Origin: WLMZ01 sp031367435
GTDB taxonomy: Bacteria; Actinomycetota; Acidimicrobiia; Acidimicrobiales; Ilumatobacteraceae
Direction of reading: 5' to 3'
Assembly: GCA_031367435.1 (NCBI GenBank)
Contig: JANLPV010000018.1
Span: 12,712-76,711, forward strand
Length of the DNA stretch: 64,000 nucleotides
The translations under genes and the position numbers were made by a program. Positions 29,365 through 37,375 of the stretch are shown here, piece after piece; position 1 is the first letter of the stretch; each line of letters opens with the position of its first letter. Under the pieces are notes generated by a model. It worked only from the letters and a program-made list of their open reading frames with translations. It was not told where the DNA came from and made no database searches.

Positions 29365-30461
29365 GGTGAATCCTTGGGCGTCTTGGTGAGCGGCTCGCAT
29401 CCGTTGGTGGTGACCACCAGCATGTCTTCAATACGGACGCCGCCGAGGTCTCTACGATAGACGCCAGGTTCGACAGTCACCACGTCTGCGACCTGAAGTG
29501 TGTCGTCAAAACTTTGCGTGAGGTACGGCGATTCATGGATCTGCAGGCCCACGCCGTGGCCGGTTCCGTGATTGAACCAGTCTCCCCAACCAGCGGCGGC
29601 AATGTGCTGACGGCACACATCGTCGATTGCGCGGCCACTTGCGCCAGCAGCGACGCTGGCCACTCCAGCACGCTGCGCCTGCAATACCGTGTTGTACACC
29701 TCGTCCTGAATCGGGGTGGGATCACCGATCGTAAACGTGCGCGTCATATCGCTGTGGTAGCCCTCGAAGAGCGCACCGAAGTCGATCACGACAGTCATGC
29801 CCTCGACAATGCGGGTGTGATCGGGTTGATGATGAGGCATCGTTGCATTTGCGCCGGCCGCAATGATCGTGTCGAAGCTGGGTGCCTCTGCACCTAACTG
29901 ACGCATCGAGGCGTCGAGCGCATCGCGAAAGGCAATCTCGGTGGGCTCACCGCGGAGCAATGGCAGCGTTGCGGCCAGCGCTCGATCGGCAATTTCAGAT
30001 GCTCGGGTCATTCGATCGAGTTCGCCGTGGTCCTTAGTACGGCGAAGTACTTCGACCACGTCAGTAGTGGGTATCCATGTCGTGGCGACGCGATCCGACA
30101 AGGCCGCGTGATCGGCGAAGCTGATGTGTTGAGCTTCGAACCCGAGGTGTTTACGTGACGCTATGGCGCTGACCAACTGATCTATCTGGGCCAGCCTGGT
30201 GTGCCCGACAGCGACGCGGGCCTCGATTCCGGATTCGCTCAATTGACCGGTTGCCTGATCGCCGTAACGCCCGTCGGTGATGAGCACGAGTTCGTCGTGC
30301 GTTACCACTAGCCACGCGCTTGAGCCGGTGAATCCTGTCAGCCAGCGAATATTGGTGAGGCTGGTCACGAACAGCGCCTCGACCGATGCGCCGCGCAACG
30401 CATGCTGCACGCGCGGAGGACGCGACGCGTAGTCGAGACGAGCCAGTTGCGGGGACGTCAC
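29337..30461 (-). CDS. pepP: Xaa-Pro aminopeptidase / dipeptidase (M24)
   Basis: 374-residue metallopeptidase of the pita-bread fold that cleaves X-Pro bonds. N-terminal creatinase-like domain (TNIRWLTGFTGSSAWLVV), then the dinuclear metal site: Asp in VIDFGALFEGYHSDMTRTF, His in HGTGHGVGLQIHESP, Glu in VVTVEPGVY and Glu in GVRIEDMLVVT. The start is GTG 30461, which overlaps the aroQ stop by 4 bases. Actinobacteria often call this gene pepQ; its place between aroQ and efp is conserved. Confidence 0.95.
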   Translation of the reverse strand: MTSPQLARLDYASRPPRVQHALRGASVEALFVTSLTNIRWLTGFTGSSAWLVVTHDELVLITDGRYGDQATGQLSESGIEARVAVGHTRLAQIDQLVSAIASRKHLGFEAQHISFADHAALSDRVATTWIPTTDVVEVLRRTKDHGELDRMTRASEIADRALAATLPLLRGEPTEIAFRDALDASMRQLGAEAPSFDTIIAAGANATMPHHQPDHTRIVEGMTVVIDFGALFEGYHSDMTRTFTIGDPTPIQDEVYNTVLQAQRAGVASVAAGASGRAIDDVCRQHIAAAGWGDWFNHGTGHGVGLQIHESPYLTQSFDDTLQVADVVTVEPGVYRRDLGGVRIEDMLVVTTNGCEPLTKTPKDSPCLPLPPTN

Positions 30462-30904
30462 GGCTCGAGCTTGCGCGCGATTGCCTGCACGGCCAACTCG
30501 TAGCCATGCATGCCGAGTCCGACGATGGTGCCCGTGGCTACAGGCGACACCACACTGATGTGACGCCACGGTTCGCGTGCGTTGGGGTTGGAGATATGTA
30601 CCTCCATCACCGGACCGCTGAATGCGGCGAGCGCGTCGTGCAGGCTCCAGGCGTAATGCGTGAACGCCCCAGGATTGATGATGATCGCGACTGCGTACTC
30701 GCGGGCAGCGTGGATTGCATCGACGAGAGCACCTTCGTGGTTGGTCTGCATCGCCTGAATCGTGAGTCCGTACGGTTCAGCCGCGCCGATGGTTGCAGCG
30801 ACATACTCATCGAGCGTCGCAGCACCGTAGATAGTTGGCTCGCGCTGGCCGAGCAGGTTCAGGTTCGGGCCGTGGAGCAGGGCAACAATTCGTGAAGTTG
30901 CCAT
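30458..30904 (-). CDS. aroQ: 3-dehydroquinate dehydratase, type II
   Basis: Third step of the shikimate pathway. 148 residues from ATG 30904. Type II active-site sequence: LHGPNLNLLGQREPTIYG (Arg and the catalytic Tyr), INPGAFTHYAWSLHDAL (His), and VEVHISNPNAREPWRH. An alternative start at 30943 would add 13 non-conserved residues inside the preceding gene. No other shikimate gene lies here, although in many actinobacteria aroB and aroK are next to it. Confidence 0.97.
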   Translation of the reverse strand: MATSRIVALLHGPNLNLLGQREPTIYGAATLDEYVAATIGAAEPYGLTIQAMQTNHEGALVDAIHAAREYAVAIIINPGAFTHYAWSLHDALAAFSGPVMEVHISNPNAREPWRHISVVSPVATGTIVGLGMHGYELAVQAIARKLEP

Positions 30905-30908
30905 GATG

Positions 30909-32390
30909 TCAGTCCGTTCCTGGGCGACGTTTGTATTCGGCACGAGGATCGCCCTGATACCCGGCCGGGAGCGTGGCTGCTAACTCTTCGTTGGTGGGCA
31001 CCCGCTTGGCACGTCCTTCGGGAGGAAGTAACGCAGAGATGGCCTTCATCAACTTCTTCGTGTCGGCCTCGTCGCTGCGATAGCGCATGTCGACCGGTGC
31101 ACCTACGTTGACGGTTACCACGGGTGGATCGACCACGTTCAAAATATTGGGCAGGCGCGAATTGCGAGGCCAAACCCGTTCGGTTCCCCAGAGGCCAACG
31201 GGGATCACCGGAGCATTCGACATCGCCGCGAGACGAGCCGCTCCCCATCGACCTTTTAGCGCGGGATCGAAAAAGGCAATACCTCGCGGAATCGTGCCCT
31301 GGGGCATGATCGCCACAATGTCGCCGGCGGCCAACGCCTCGGCAGCGGCCTGCAGCGGCTCGTTGCTCCCCGTGCCCCGCTCGACACGGATACCACCCAT
31401 CGCAGTTGCAAGCTGTCCGATGATGGGCGCGTCAAACACTTCCTTCTTACCGAGGAAACGAACCGTTCGCCCGGTCTTGGCAATGGCCAGCGCCATCGCG
31501 GCAACATCGAAATAGCTGCGATGATTGCCGCAAAGAATCGCCGGTCCGGTCGCCGGAATATGTTCGACACCGGTGATCTCGAATCGGGCGTACGGAAACA
31601 TCAGCGGATGGGTGAAGGCAAGGGCGATCTTTTGCAGTTCGAGTCCCACAATGGGCACCTTTGCTACTCCGGGGGGCACATCAAGATGCATCACAGGCCA
31701 CCGCCGGGCGGCGGCCATCAACACCATACGTGGATCGGGATTGACCACGAAGGGATTTCCGACTGCGGCGAGCAGAGGGGTGTCGTAGACGCTGTCGCTG
31801 TAGGCGAAGCTTTCAGCGAGATCGATGTCGTGCCGTTCGGCCCATTTCTGCACCGCGGTCAGCTTGCCAGTACTCCAGACGAACGGTCCAGACAACGTGC
31901 CGTCATAGGTTCCGTCGGCGTTGACCGAGTATTCGGTGGCAACAACACCGTCGAGTCCGAGCAGATCGGCAAACGGCTTCACCAGGTCATACGGGGTGGT
32001 TGTGGCCAACACGATCGGCCGACCTGCGGCGCGATGCTCGGCGAAGACCGCAGCGGCAAACGGCTGCACCATGTCGGCAAGCTGGGCGGCCACAGAATCA
32101 GCGGCCTGCTGCACGGCCTCACGTGACTTGCCCTTGGCCATCGCGACGGCCTGGCGGGCGAGCGCCATGCTTGGCAACGTCTCGCCGATGGCATTGAACA
32201 GACCGAACAGAAACCTTTCGCCTGGAATGTTGCGGGTGACGAGGCCAGCGCTCTTCATCGCCCGACTGAACACCTCGCCGCTGGCACCCGCCAACAACGT
32301 GCGATCCAGATCGAAAAAAGCTGCCCCACGCGGCAATGCTGGCGCGGATATCTGGTGTGACTGTGCGGACAGTCGTGGAGCTGGACTCAT
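30909..32390 (-). CDS. HAD-IB hydrolase fused to 1-acylglycerol-3-phosphate acyltransferase
   Basis: 493 residues in two domains. Residues ~20-230: HAD-IB phosphatase, motif I AAFFDLDRTLLAGASGE, motif II Thr in LATTTPYDLV, motif III/IV YSDSVYDTPLLAAVG. Residues ~265-460: PlsC acyltransferase with GNHRSYFD (HX4D catalytic pair), FLGKKEVF, and PQGTIPRGIAFFDPALKGR (glycerophosphate-binding block). Such fusions are common in mycobacteria and are thought to act in phospholipid synthesis; the phosphatase substrate is unknown. A TACGCT box at 32402-32397 lies 6 bases before the ATG, pointing to a leaderless transcript that starts just after the upstream small-RNA terminator. Confidence 0.93.
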   Translation of the reverse strand: MSPAPRLSAQSHQISAPALPRGAAFFDLDRTLLAGASGEVFSRAMKSAGLVTRNIPGERFLFGLFNAIGETLPSMALARQAVAMAKGKSREAVQQAADSVAAQLADMVQPFAAAVFAEHRAAGRPIVLATTTPYDLVKPFADLLGLDGVVATEYSVNADGTYDGTLSGPFVWSTGKLTAVQKWAERHDIDLAESFAYSDSVYDTPLLAAVGNPFVVNPDPRMVLMAAARRWPVMHLDVPPGVAKVPIVGLELQKIALAFTHPLMFPYARFEITGVEHIPATGPAILCGNHRSYFDVAAMALAIAKTGRTVRFLGKKEVFDAPIIGQLATAMGGIRVERGTGSNEPLQAAAEALAAGDIVAIMPQGTIPRGIAFFDPALKGRWGAARLAAMSNAPVIPVGLWGTERVWPRNSRLPNILNVVDPPVVTVNVGAPVDMRYRSDEADTKKLMKAISALLPPEGRAKRVPTNEELAATLPAGYQGDPRAEYKRRPGTD

Positions 32391-32403
32391 TGGTACAGCG
32401 TAG

Positions 32404-32532
32404 GCGAAAACGGGAAAGGTCCCGCTTGGGGGAAGCGGGACCTCTCAACCACCGAACCCGAGTGCTTGGGGGAAGCACCCTGGCGGGTTCTTGTCAAGCA
32501 GCTTGTTGGGGGAACAAGCCACTTTGATGACA
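32404..32532 (-). ncRNA. Putative small RNA with three C-loop hairpins (6C RNA-like)
   Basis: Read on minus, three hairpins follow one another, each with the loop CCCCC. Hairpin A: GCTTGTT/AACAAGC (32519-32513 and 32507-32501). Hairpin B: GTGCTT/AAGCAC inside an outer GAACCCG/CGGGTTC stem (32490-32454). Hairpin C: perfect 11-bp AGGTCCCGCTT/AAGCGGGACCT (32443-32417) followed by TTTCCCGTTTT, which can serve as terminator. The loops are centred exactly 40 nt apart, and the stems differ in sequence but keep base pairing. Upstream is a sigma-70-type promoter. The C-rich loops recall the actinobacterial 6C RNA (two hairpins with six or more C), a class shown in M. tuberculosis to bind G-rich mRNA sites. 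The exact ends are estimates. Confidence 0.72.
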
Positions 32533-32538
32533 TGTGAA

Positions 32539-32567
32539 ATTATGCACGTGAATGCGTGATCTTGCAA
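32539..32567 (-). promoter_or_regulatory. Promoter of the C-loop small RNA
   Basis: On minus: -35 TTGCAA (32567-32562), 17-bp spacer, -10 CATAAT (32544-32539). This would start a transcript near 32532, just before the first hairpin. TTGCAA is palindromic, so it also reads on plus towards the LysR gene. Confidence 0.65.
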
Positions 32568-32602
32568 GCAGAACTTGAAGATAGCCGATATCTTTTTTGG
32601 AG

Positions 32603-33541
32603 ATGGACCTGCGCCAGCTCTCAGCACTCGTCGCGATCGCCGATCACGGTTCGTTTTCCTCCGCGGCGCGAGCGCTGTACACCGTGCAGTCAAACGTCTC
32701 TGGCCACATTTCGCGACTCGAAAAAGAGCTCGGCGTGACGCTGGTCGACCGCCATCGCGGTGGGTTGACTGACGACGGCGGCCAAGTCGTCGAACGGGCG
32801 CGACGAATCCTGCGGGAGATGGACGATATCTCAGCCGATATGGCCAGTCGGGGTGATTCGGTGAGCGGCGATGCACGAATCGGCGTGATTGGAACCACGG
32901 CGCGCTGGCTGATGCCGCAACTCCTGCCCGCGCTGACCGCCGAGCACCCACTCGTGCATGTCACCGTGTTCGAAGGCAGCACCACCACCCTGCTGCCGCG
33001 CCTCGTCGCGGGCCACCTCGACGCTGCGCTGGTGCACCTACCCGTCGATGACCCAGAACTCACCGTTGAGCCATTGTTTGCCGAGGAGCTGATCGTCATC
33101 GTGCACAGCAGCCATCCGTGGGCCGCGGAAGACGAACTCTCTTTGCTGCGCGTGGCCAGCGAGCCATTGCTGATTCCCCCCAAAGGCACCGCGATGCGCC
33201 GGATTCTCGACAAGGCCGCGGCGGCATGCGGGACATCATTGCGAGCGCAGGCTGAGATCGATGGAGTCCGCCTGCTCACATCACTTGCGATGGAGGGCTT
33301 TGGACCGGCGATCGTTCCTTCGACTGCTGTGCCTGGATGGGTAAAGGGCGACTTCAAACGAGTGCACGTACCGGAACTGCCGCGACGAGTCATCGGCTGG
33401 GTGCAGCGCCGACGTCCAGTGCCAGGTGTCCCAACCCGCGCGGTGCTGCGGACGACTCGCGAAATTCTCGAAACCCGCGGCGCGCTGCAGCGCGGCGTAC
33501 ACGTCGGCGCTGACGCGTTCCCACTCGGCAAGTCGAGCTGA
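32603..33541 (+). CDS. LysR-family transcriptional regulator
   Basis: 312-residue regulator. The N-terminal winged helix-turn-helix is clear: MDLRQLSALVAIADHGSFSS, then AARALYTVQSNVSGHISRLE (recognition helix). The C-terminal periplasmic-binding-like effector domain covers about residues 90-300 (ARIGVIGTTARWLMPQLLPA, HLDAALVHLPVDDPEL). ATG 32603 is preferred; a TTG two codons upstream is also possible. TATCTT lies 8 bases upstream, so little or no 5' leader is expected. Its ligand and target are unknown; the divergent small RNA and the downstream carboxyltransferase gene are the nearest candidates for regulation. Confidence 0.93.
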   Translation: MDLRQLSALVAIADHGSFSSAARALYTVQSNVSGHISRLEKELGVTLVDRHRGGLTDDGGQVVERARRILREMDDISADMASRGDSVSGDARIGVIGTTARWLMPQLLPALTAEHPLVHVTVFEGSTTTLLPRLVAGHLDAALVHLPVDDPELTVEPLFAEELIVIVHSSHPWAAEDELSLLRVASEPLLIPPKGTAMRRILDKAAAACGTSLRAQAEIDGVRLLTSLAMEGFGPAIVPSTAVPGWVKGDFKRVHVPELPRRVIGWVQRRRPVPGVPTRAVLRTTREILETRGALQRGVHVGADAFPLGKSS

Positions 33542-33618
33542 CCCGCCCTCGGTTACAGGCAGGGGTTACACGCAGGAGTTACCGGCAGGCATCGCCTCAA
33601 GCGCGTAGTGTCTGCGCG

Positions 33619-34980
33619 ATGCAGTCGCTCGGATCACATTCGCCCGTCGCGCTGCGCGCCCGTGTGCCAGGTGCGGCACGAGCAGACGTGCGCCTCCTCG
33701 GCGAACGAACAGTTGTGTGGCTCGATGTCGACGCGGCCGTGCGTAAGGGTGCGTTGTCATCCGATGCCTCGTCGATGATCGAGGCTGCCGCGCGGACCGC
33801 TCGGAGCAAGGGCTACCCGCTGATTGCCGTTATGGGTTCGTCCGGTGCCGACATCGCCGAGGGCTTCAGTGCGCTACACGGTTGGGGCCTAGCCGCCAAA
33901 GCACTCACCGATTGCAGCGGCGTCGTGCCGACGATCTTCATCGTTGACGGCCCGGCAGTCTCCGGGCCGGCACTGCTCATCGGAATCGCCGATCACGTGA
34001 TCATGACCGAATCTGCCTACGCGTTCGTGAGTGGCCCCACCATGGTTGCCGAGTTCACCGGTGTGCTGATGGACAACGAAGAGCTTGGTGGTGCCGCAAG
34101 TCATGCTCGGTACAGCGGCGCGGCAAGTCTCGTGGCGGTCGACCTCGCTGCAGCGATCACCGTCGCCGAGCAGTTGCTTGCATACCTGCCCAGCAACAAT
34201 GACGAAGAACCGCCGATCTGGGTACACGACGACGATCCCGAACGCCTCACGCCAGAGGCAGGCGAACTCATTCCTCAAACCTCGACCGGTTCGTACGACG
34301 TGCGACATGTCATTCGTGCGTTGGCCGACGATGGTGAACTGCTGGAAGTACGCGCCCGGTGGGCACCGAACGTGGTGACTGCGTTCGCCACCTTCGACGG
34401 TCGTCCCGTCGGCGTGGTTGCCAATCAGCCAGTCTCGTTGGCTGGCACGCTCGACATTCCAGCATCGCAGAAGGCGGCGCGCTTCGTTTCGTTCTGCGAC
34501 GCATTCAACCTGCCGCTGCTCACCTTGGTCGACACACCGGGCTTCTATCCCGGCAAAGACCTCGAGTGGCGCGGCATGATCCGCCACGGTGCACAATTGG
34601 TGTTTGCCTATGGTCGCGCCACGGTGCCACGCATTTGTGTTGTGCTTCGCAAAAGCTATGGTGGTGCCTACATCGTGATGGACAGCAAGCGAATGGGCAA
34701 CGACTTGTGCCTCGCCTTTCCGTGGGCCGAGTTGGCTGTCATGGGTGCCGGCCAAGCAGCGGCCATTCTCCAACGCCGCGCCACGCCCGACGAACGCGCG
34801 GAATTTGAGCTCGATTACGCAGAGCGCCTGCTGAACCCATACATTGCCGCCGAACGTGGGTATATCGACGGTGTCATCGAGCCTGCCCAAACCCGGCGCG
34901 AGATCTGCAGGGCATTGGCGGTGCTCGCTGACAAACGAGAAACACTGCACGCTCGCAAACACGACAACTCGCCGCTCTAA
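33619..34980 (+). CDS. Acyl-CoA carboxylase carboxyltransferase-like protein (AccD family)
   Basis: 453 residues with two crotonase-like halves, as in the beta chain of acetyl- or propionyl-CoA carboxylases. The C-terminal half is well conserved: LPLLTLVDTPGFYPGKDLEW, GAQLVFAYGRATVPRICVVL, RKSYGGAYIVMDSKRMGND and the WAELAVMGAGQAAAIL block. The N-terminal half is shorter and weaker than in ~515-residue AccD proteins and lacks the usual leading 60 residues. No biotin carboxylase gene is adjacent. A TAGTGT box at 33606-33611 lies 7 bases before the ATG (leaderless type). The acyl-CoA substrate cannot be told. Confidence 0.85.
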   Translation: MQSLGSHSPVALRARVPGAARADVRLLGERTVVWLDVDAAVRKGALSSDASSMIEAAARTARSKGYPLIAVMGSSGADIAEGFSALHGWGLAAKALTDCSGVVPTIFIVDGPAVSGPALLIGIADHVIMTESAYAFVSGPTMVAEFTGVLMDNEELGGAASHARYSGAASLVAVDLAAAITVAEQLLAYLPSNNDEEPPIWVHDDDPERLTPEAGELIPQTSTGSYDVRHVIRALADDGELLEVRARWAPNVVTAFATFDGRPVGVVANQPVSLAGTLDIPASQKAARFVSFCDAFNLPLLTLVDTPGFYPGKDLEWRGMIRHGAQLVFAYGRATVPRICVVLRKSYGGAYIVMDSKRMGNDLCLAFPWAELAVMGAGQAAAILQRRATPDERAEFELDYAERLLNPYIAAERGYIDGVIEPAQTRREICRALAVLADKRETLHARKHDNSPL

Positions 34981-35031
34981 GCGCGCTCCCCACTAGTCTG
35001 CTCGACGGGGGAGCAAGCCCCCATACCCATA

Positions 35032-35079
35032 TCCGGGTCACTACACGTCCGGGTCACTACACGTCCGTGTCACAACAGG
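35032..35079. repeat. Three 16-bp tandem repeats upstream of citrate synthase
   Basis: The unit 'tccgggtcactacacg' occurs at 35032-35047 and 35048-35063 without mismatch, and at 35064-35079 with several changes (tccgtgtcacaacagg). The third copy runs into the AGGGAG ribosome site of gltA, whose ATG is at 35087. The spacing (16 bp, about 1.5 helix turns) would suit an operator array, but the binding protein is unknown. Confidence 0.8.
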
Positions 35080-35086
35080 GAGCAAC

Positions 35087-36355
35087 ATGCCCGACACCAT
35101 TACCATTACCGACGACCGCACCGGCAAGACCGTCACGGTCCCCATTACTGACGGGGTCTTTCCGGCCTCTGCAGTGCGTGAACTCGATCCATCGTTGTAC
35201 ATCTACGATCCGGCCTACATGCAAACTGCGGCCTGCCGCAGCGCGATCACCTACCTCGACGGCGATGCAGGCATCCTTCGCCATCGCGGCTACCCGATCG
35301 AGCAACTCGCCGAGCACAGCACCTACCTTGAGGTCGCGTACCTTCTTCTTAACGGCGAATTACCGAATGCCGTACAGCTCGAACGCTGGAAGGCAGATGT
35401 CACCCAGCACACTTTCATCCACGAAAACATGCGCAAGCGTTTCGTCGACGGATTCCACTACGACGCCCACCCAATGGGCATGTTCATCAGCGCAGTCGCT
35501 GCGCTCGGCACGTTCTACAACGATGCCAAGAACATCGACGACAAGGCCAGCCGCGACAAGCAGATTTTACGACTCGTGGCAAAGATGCCCACGCTGGCAT
35601 CGATGTGTCACCGCTTCTCTGTCGGTCTGCCGTTCGTGTACCCCGACAACGAGATGAGTTTTCCGGCCAACTTCTTGAACATGATGTGGAAGATCGGCGA
35701 TTACGAAGTTGATCCTCGCCTCGAGCGCGCCATGGACGTGTTGTTCATTCTGCACGCCGACCACGAACAAAACTGTGGAACAACAGCAATGCGGGTAGTG
35801 GGATCGAGCCACGCAGACCCATACACGTCGTGTTCGGCGGCCGCTTCAGCGCTCGGTGGGCCGTTGCATGGCGGCGCCAACGAAGGTGTCGTGCGGATGC
35901 TCGCCGAGATCGGTCACATGGACAACGTGCCGGCATTCATCGAAGAGGTCAAGAGCGGCACCGGTGGTCGCCTGATGGGTTTTGGACACCGGGTGTACAA
36001 GAACTATGACCCTCGCGCCACGATCATCAAGAAGGCCGCCTACGACGTGTTCGAGGTCACTGGCAAAAATCCCTTGCTCGACATCGCGCTCAAGCTCGAG
36101 GAGACCGCGCTCAACGATGAGTACTTCATCAGTCGCAAGTTGTACCCGAACGTCGACTTCTACTCGGGATTGATCTATCAGGCGATGGGCTTCCCCGTGG
36201 CCATGTTCACCGTGTTGTTCGCCATTCCACGTACGGTTGGTTGGCTGGCCCATTGGCAGGAGCTACTTGCCGACAAGGACCAAAAGATCAGTCGACCGCG
36301 CCAGTGGTACAACGGTGCCGATGCACGCGACTACGTGCCGATCAACAATCGCTGA
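35087..36355 (+). CDS. gltA: Citrate synthase
   Basis: Condenses oxaloacetate and acetyl-CoA. 422 residues, type II (hexameric) length. The catalytic triad is in place: His in LGGPLHGGANEGV, His in MGFGHRVYKNYDPRA, and Asp in YPNVDFYSGLIY. The N-terminal small beta domain (ITITDDRTGKTVTVPITDG) is typical of the NADH-sensitive type. The start ATG has AGGGAG at about 6 nt. It lies alone on plus, convergent with the quinone oxidoreductase gene 32 bp away; icd, the enzyme two steps later in the cycle, is on the other strand at 39733. Confidence 0.99.
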   Translation: MPDTITITDDRTGKTVTVPITDGVFPASAVRELDPSLYIYDPAYMQTAACRSAITYLDGDAGILRHRGYPIEQLAEHSTYLEVAYLLLNGELPNAVQLERWKADVTQHTFIHENMRKRFVDGFHYDAHPMGMFISAVAALGTFYNDAKNIDDKASRDKQILRLVAKMPTLASMCHRFSVGLPFVYPDNEMSFPANFLNMMWKIGDYEVDPRLERAMDVLFILHADHEQNCGTTAMRVVGSSHADPYTSCSAAASALGGPLHGGANEGVVRMLAEIGHMDNVPAFIEEVKSGTGGRLMGFGHRVYKNYDPRATIIKKAAYDVFEVTGKNPLLDIALKLEETALNDEYFISRKLYPNVDFYSGLIYQAMGFPVAMFTVLFAIPRTVGWLAHWQELLADKDQKISRPRQWYNGADARDYVPINNR

Positions 36356-36387
36356 CGGTCGCCGCGGCCATCGCCGCGCGTGTTGCG

Positions 36388-37365
36388 CTACAAGTCGATC
36401 ACGATTTTGCCGGTGTTTGCGTTCGCTGCCATGTGGCGATGCGCATCGGCGATCTTCGCGAACGGGTAACGCGAATCGATGATCGGTCGGAGCTGACCCG
36501 AGCTGAACAGGGGAAGCATCTCGCGGATGAAACGCTGCGTGAGCGCGACTTTCTCTTCGATCGGCCGAGCACGCAACACGGTGCCGATCAAGGTGATCCG
36601 CTTGGACAGCACGAGACCCATATTTACGGACGTGGCTCCCCCACCCATCAGACCGACCTGCACAACCCGCCCCTGCGACGCGACGGCTTGCAGGTTGCGG
36701 TCAACGTAGTCGCCACCGATGACATCGAGCACCACGTCGACGCCACGACCGGCGGTAGCTGAGCGGATCTCGGTCACGAAGTCCTGTGAGCCGTAATCGA
36801 TCACGACATCGGCACCAAGGTCGCGACAAGCCTGCATCTTGCCCGCGCTGCACGTCACTGCAATGCGCGCTCCAATGGCTTTCGCGATCTGAATGCCCGC
36901 GGTGCCGACACCTGACGCGCCTGCGTGCACCAGCGCCCATCGACCACTCGTGAGCCCACCTTGCACGACGAGGGCGTCCCATGCCGTGAGGAACACCTCG
37001 GGGATGGCCGCCGCATCAAGCACGCCCACCCGAAGCGGAACTGCCATGAGTTGACGTTCGTGCACGGCAATACGTTCGGCGTACGCGCCGCCAGCGTCGA
37101 TGGCCATGACTTCGTCGCCGCGACTCCAGAGCGATACACGATCACCGACAGCCACGACAGTGCCGGAGAATTCGAGACCCGGAATCTCCAATGATGACGG
37201 ACGCGGATTGGGATACAGGCCCATCACCTGCAGGAGGTCCGCACGATTTAACGCCGTCGCAGCAATCTCGACCAGCACCTCGTCGGAGCCAACGACGGGT
37301 TCGGGGACATCCTCGATCGTGAGACATTCGGGACCACCATGAGAACGTAAGACAACGGCGCGCAT
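36388..37365 (-). CDS. NAD(P)H:quinone oxidoreductase, zinc-free MDR family (PIG3-like)
   Basis: 325 residues of the medium-chain dehydrogenase/reductase fold. N-terminal GroES-like domain (MRAVVLRSHGGPECLTIEDV, NRADLLQVMGLYPNPRP, the quinone oxidoreductase signature) and the cofactor-binding Rossmann motif VHAGASGVGTAGIQIAKAIG. No zinc-binding Cys cluster is present. Closest in type to PIG3/TP53I3-like NADPH quinone reductases. The start is ATG 37365; an upstream start would overlap the next gene's end. Substrate unknown. Confidence 0.9.
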   Translation of the reverse strand: MRAVVLRSHGGPECLTIEDVPEPVVGSDEVLVEIAATALNRADLLQVMGLYPNPRPSSLEIPGLEFSGTVVAVGDRVSLWSRGDEVMAIDAGGAYAERIAVHERQLMAVPLRVGVLDAAAIPEVFLTAWDALVVQGGLTSGRWALVHAGASGVGTAGIQIAKAIGARIAVTCSAGKMQACRDLGADVVIDYGSQDFVTEIRSATAGRGVDVVLDVIGGDYVDRNLQAVASQGRVVQVGLMGGGATSVNMGLVLSKRITLIGTVLRARPIEEKVALTQRFIREMLPLFSSGQLRPIIDSRYPFAKIADAHRHMAANANTGKIVIDL

Positions 37366-37375
37366 TCGATCAGTC

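Noticed and set aside
32417..32519. The three hairpins as a CRISPR array or REP-type mobile repeat
   Set aside because: Only the loops and two flanking bases are the same; stems differ, there are no unique spacers between identical repeats, and a promoter and terminator frame the set as one RNA.
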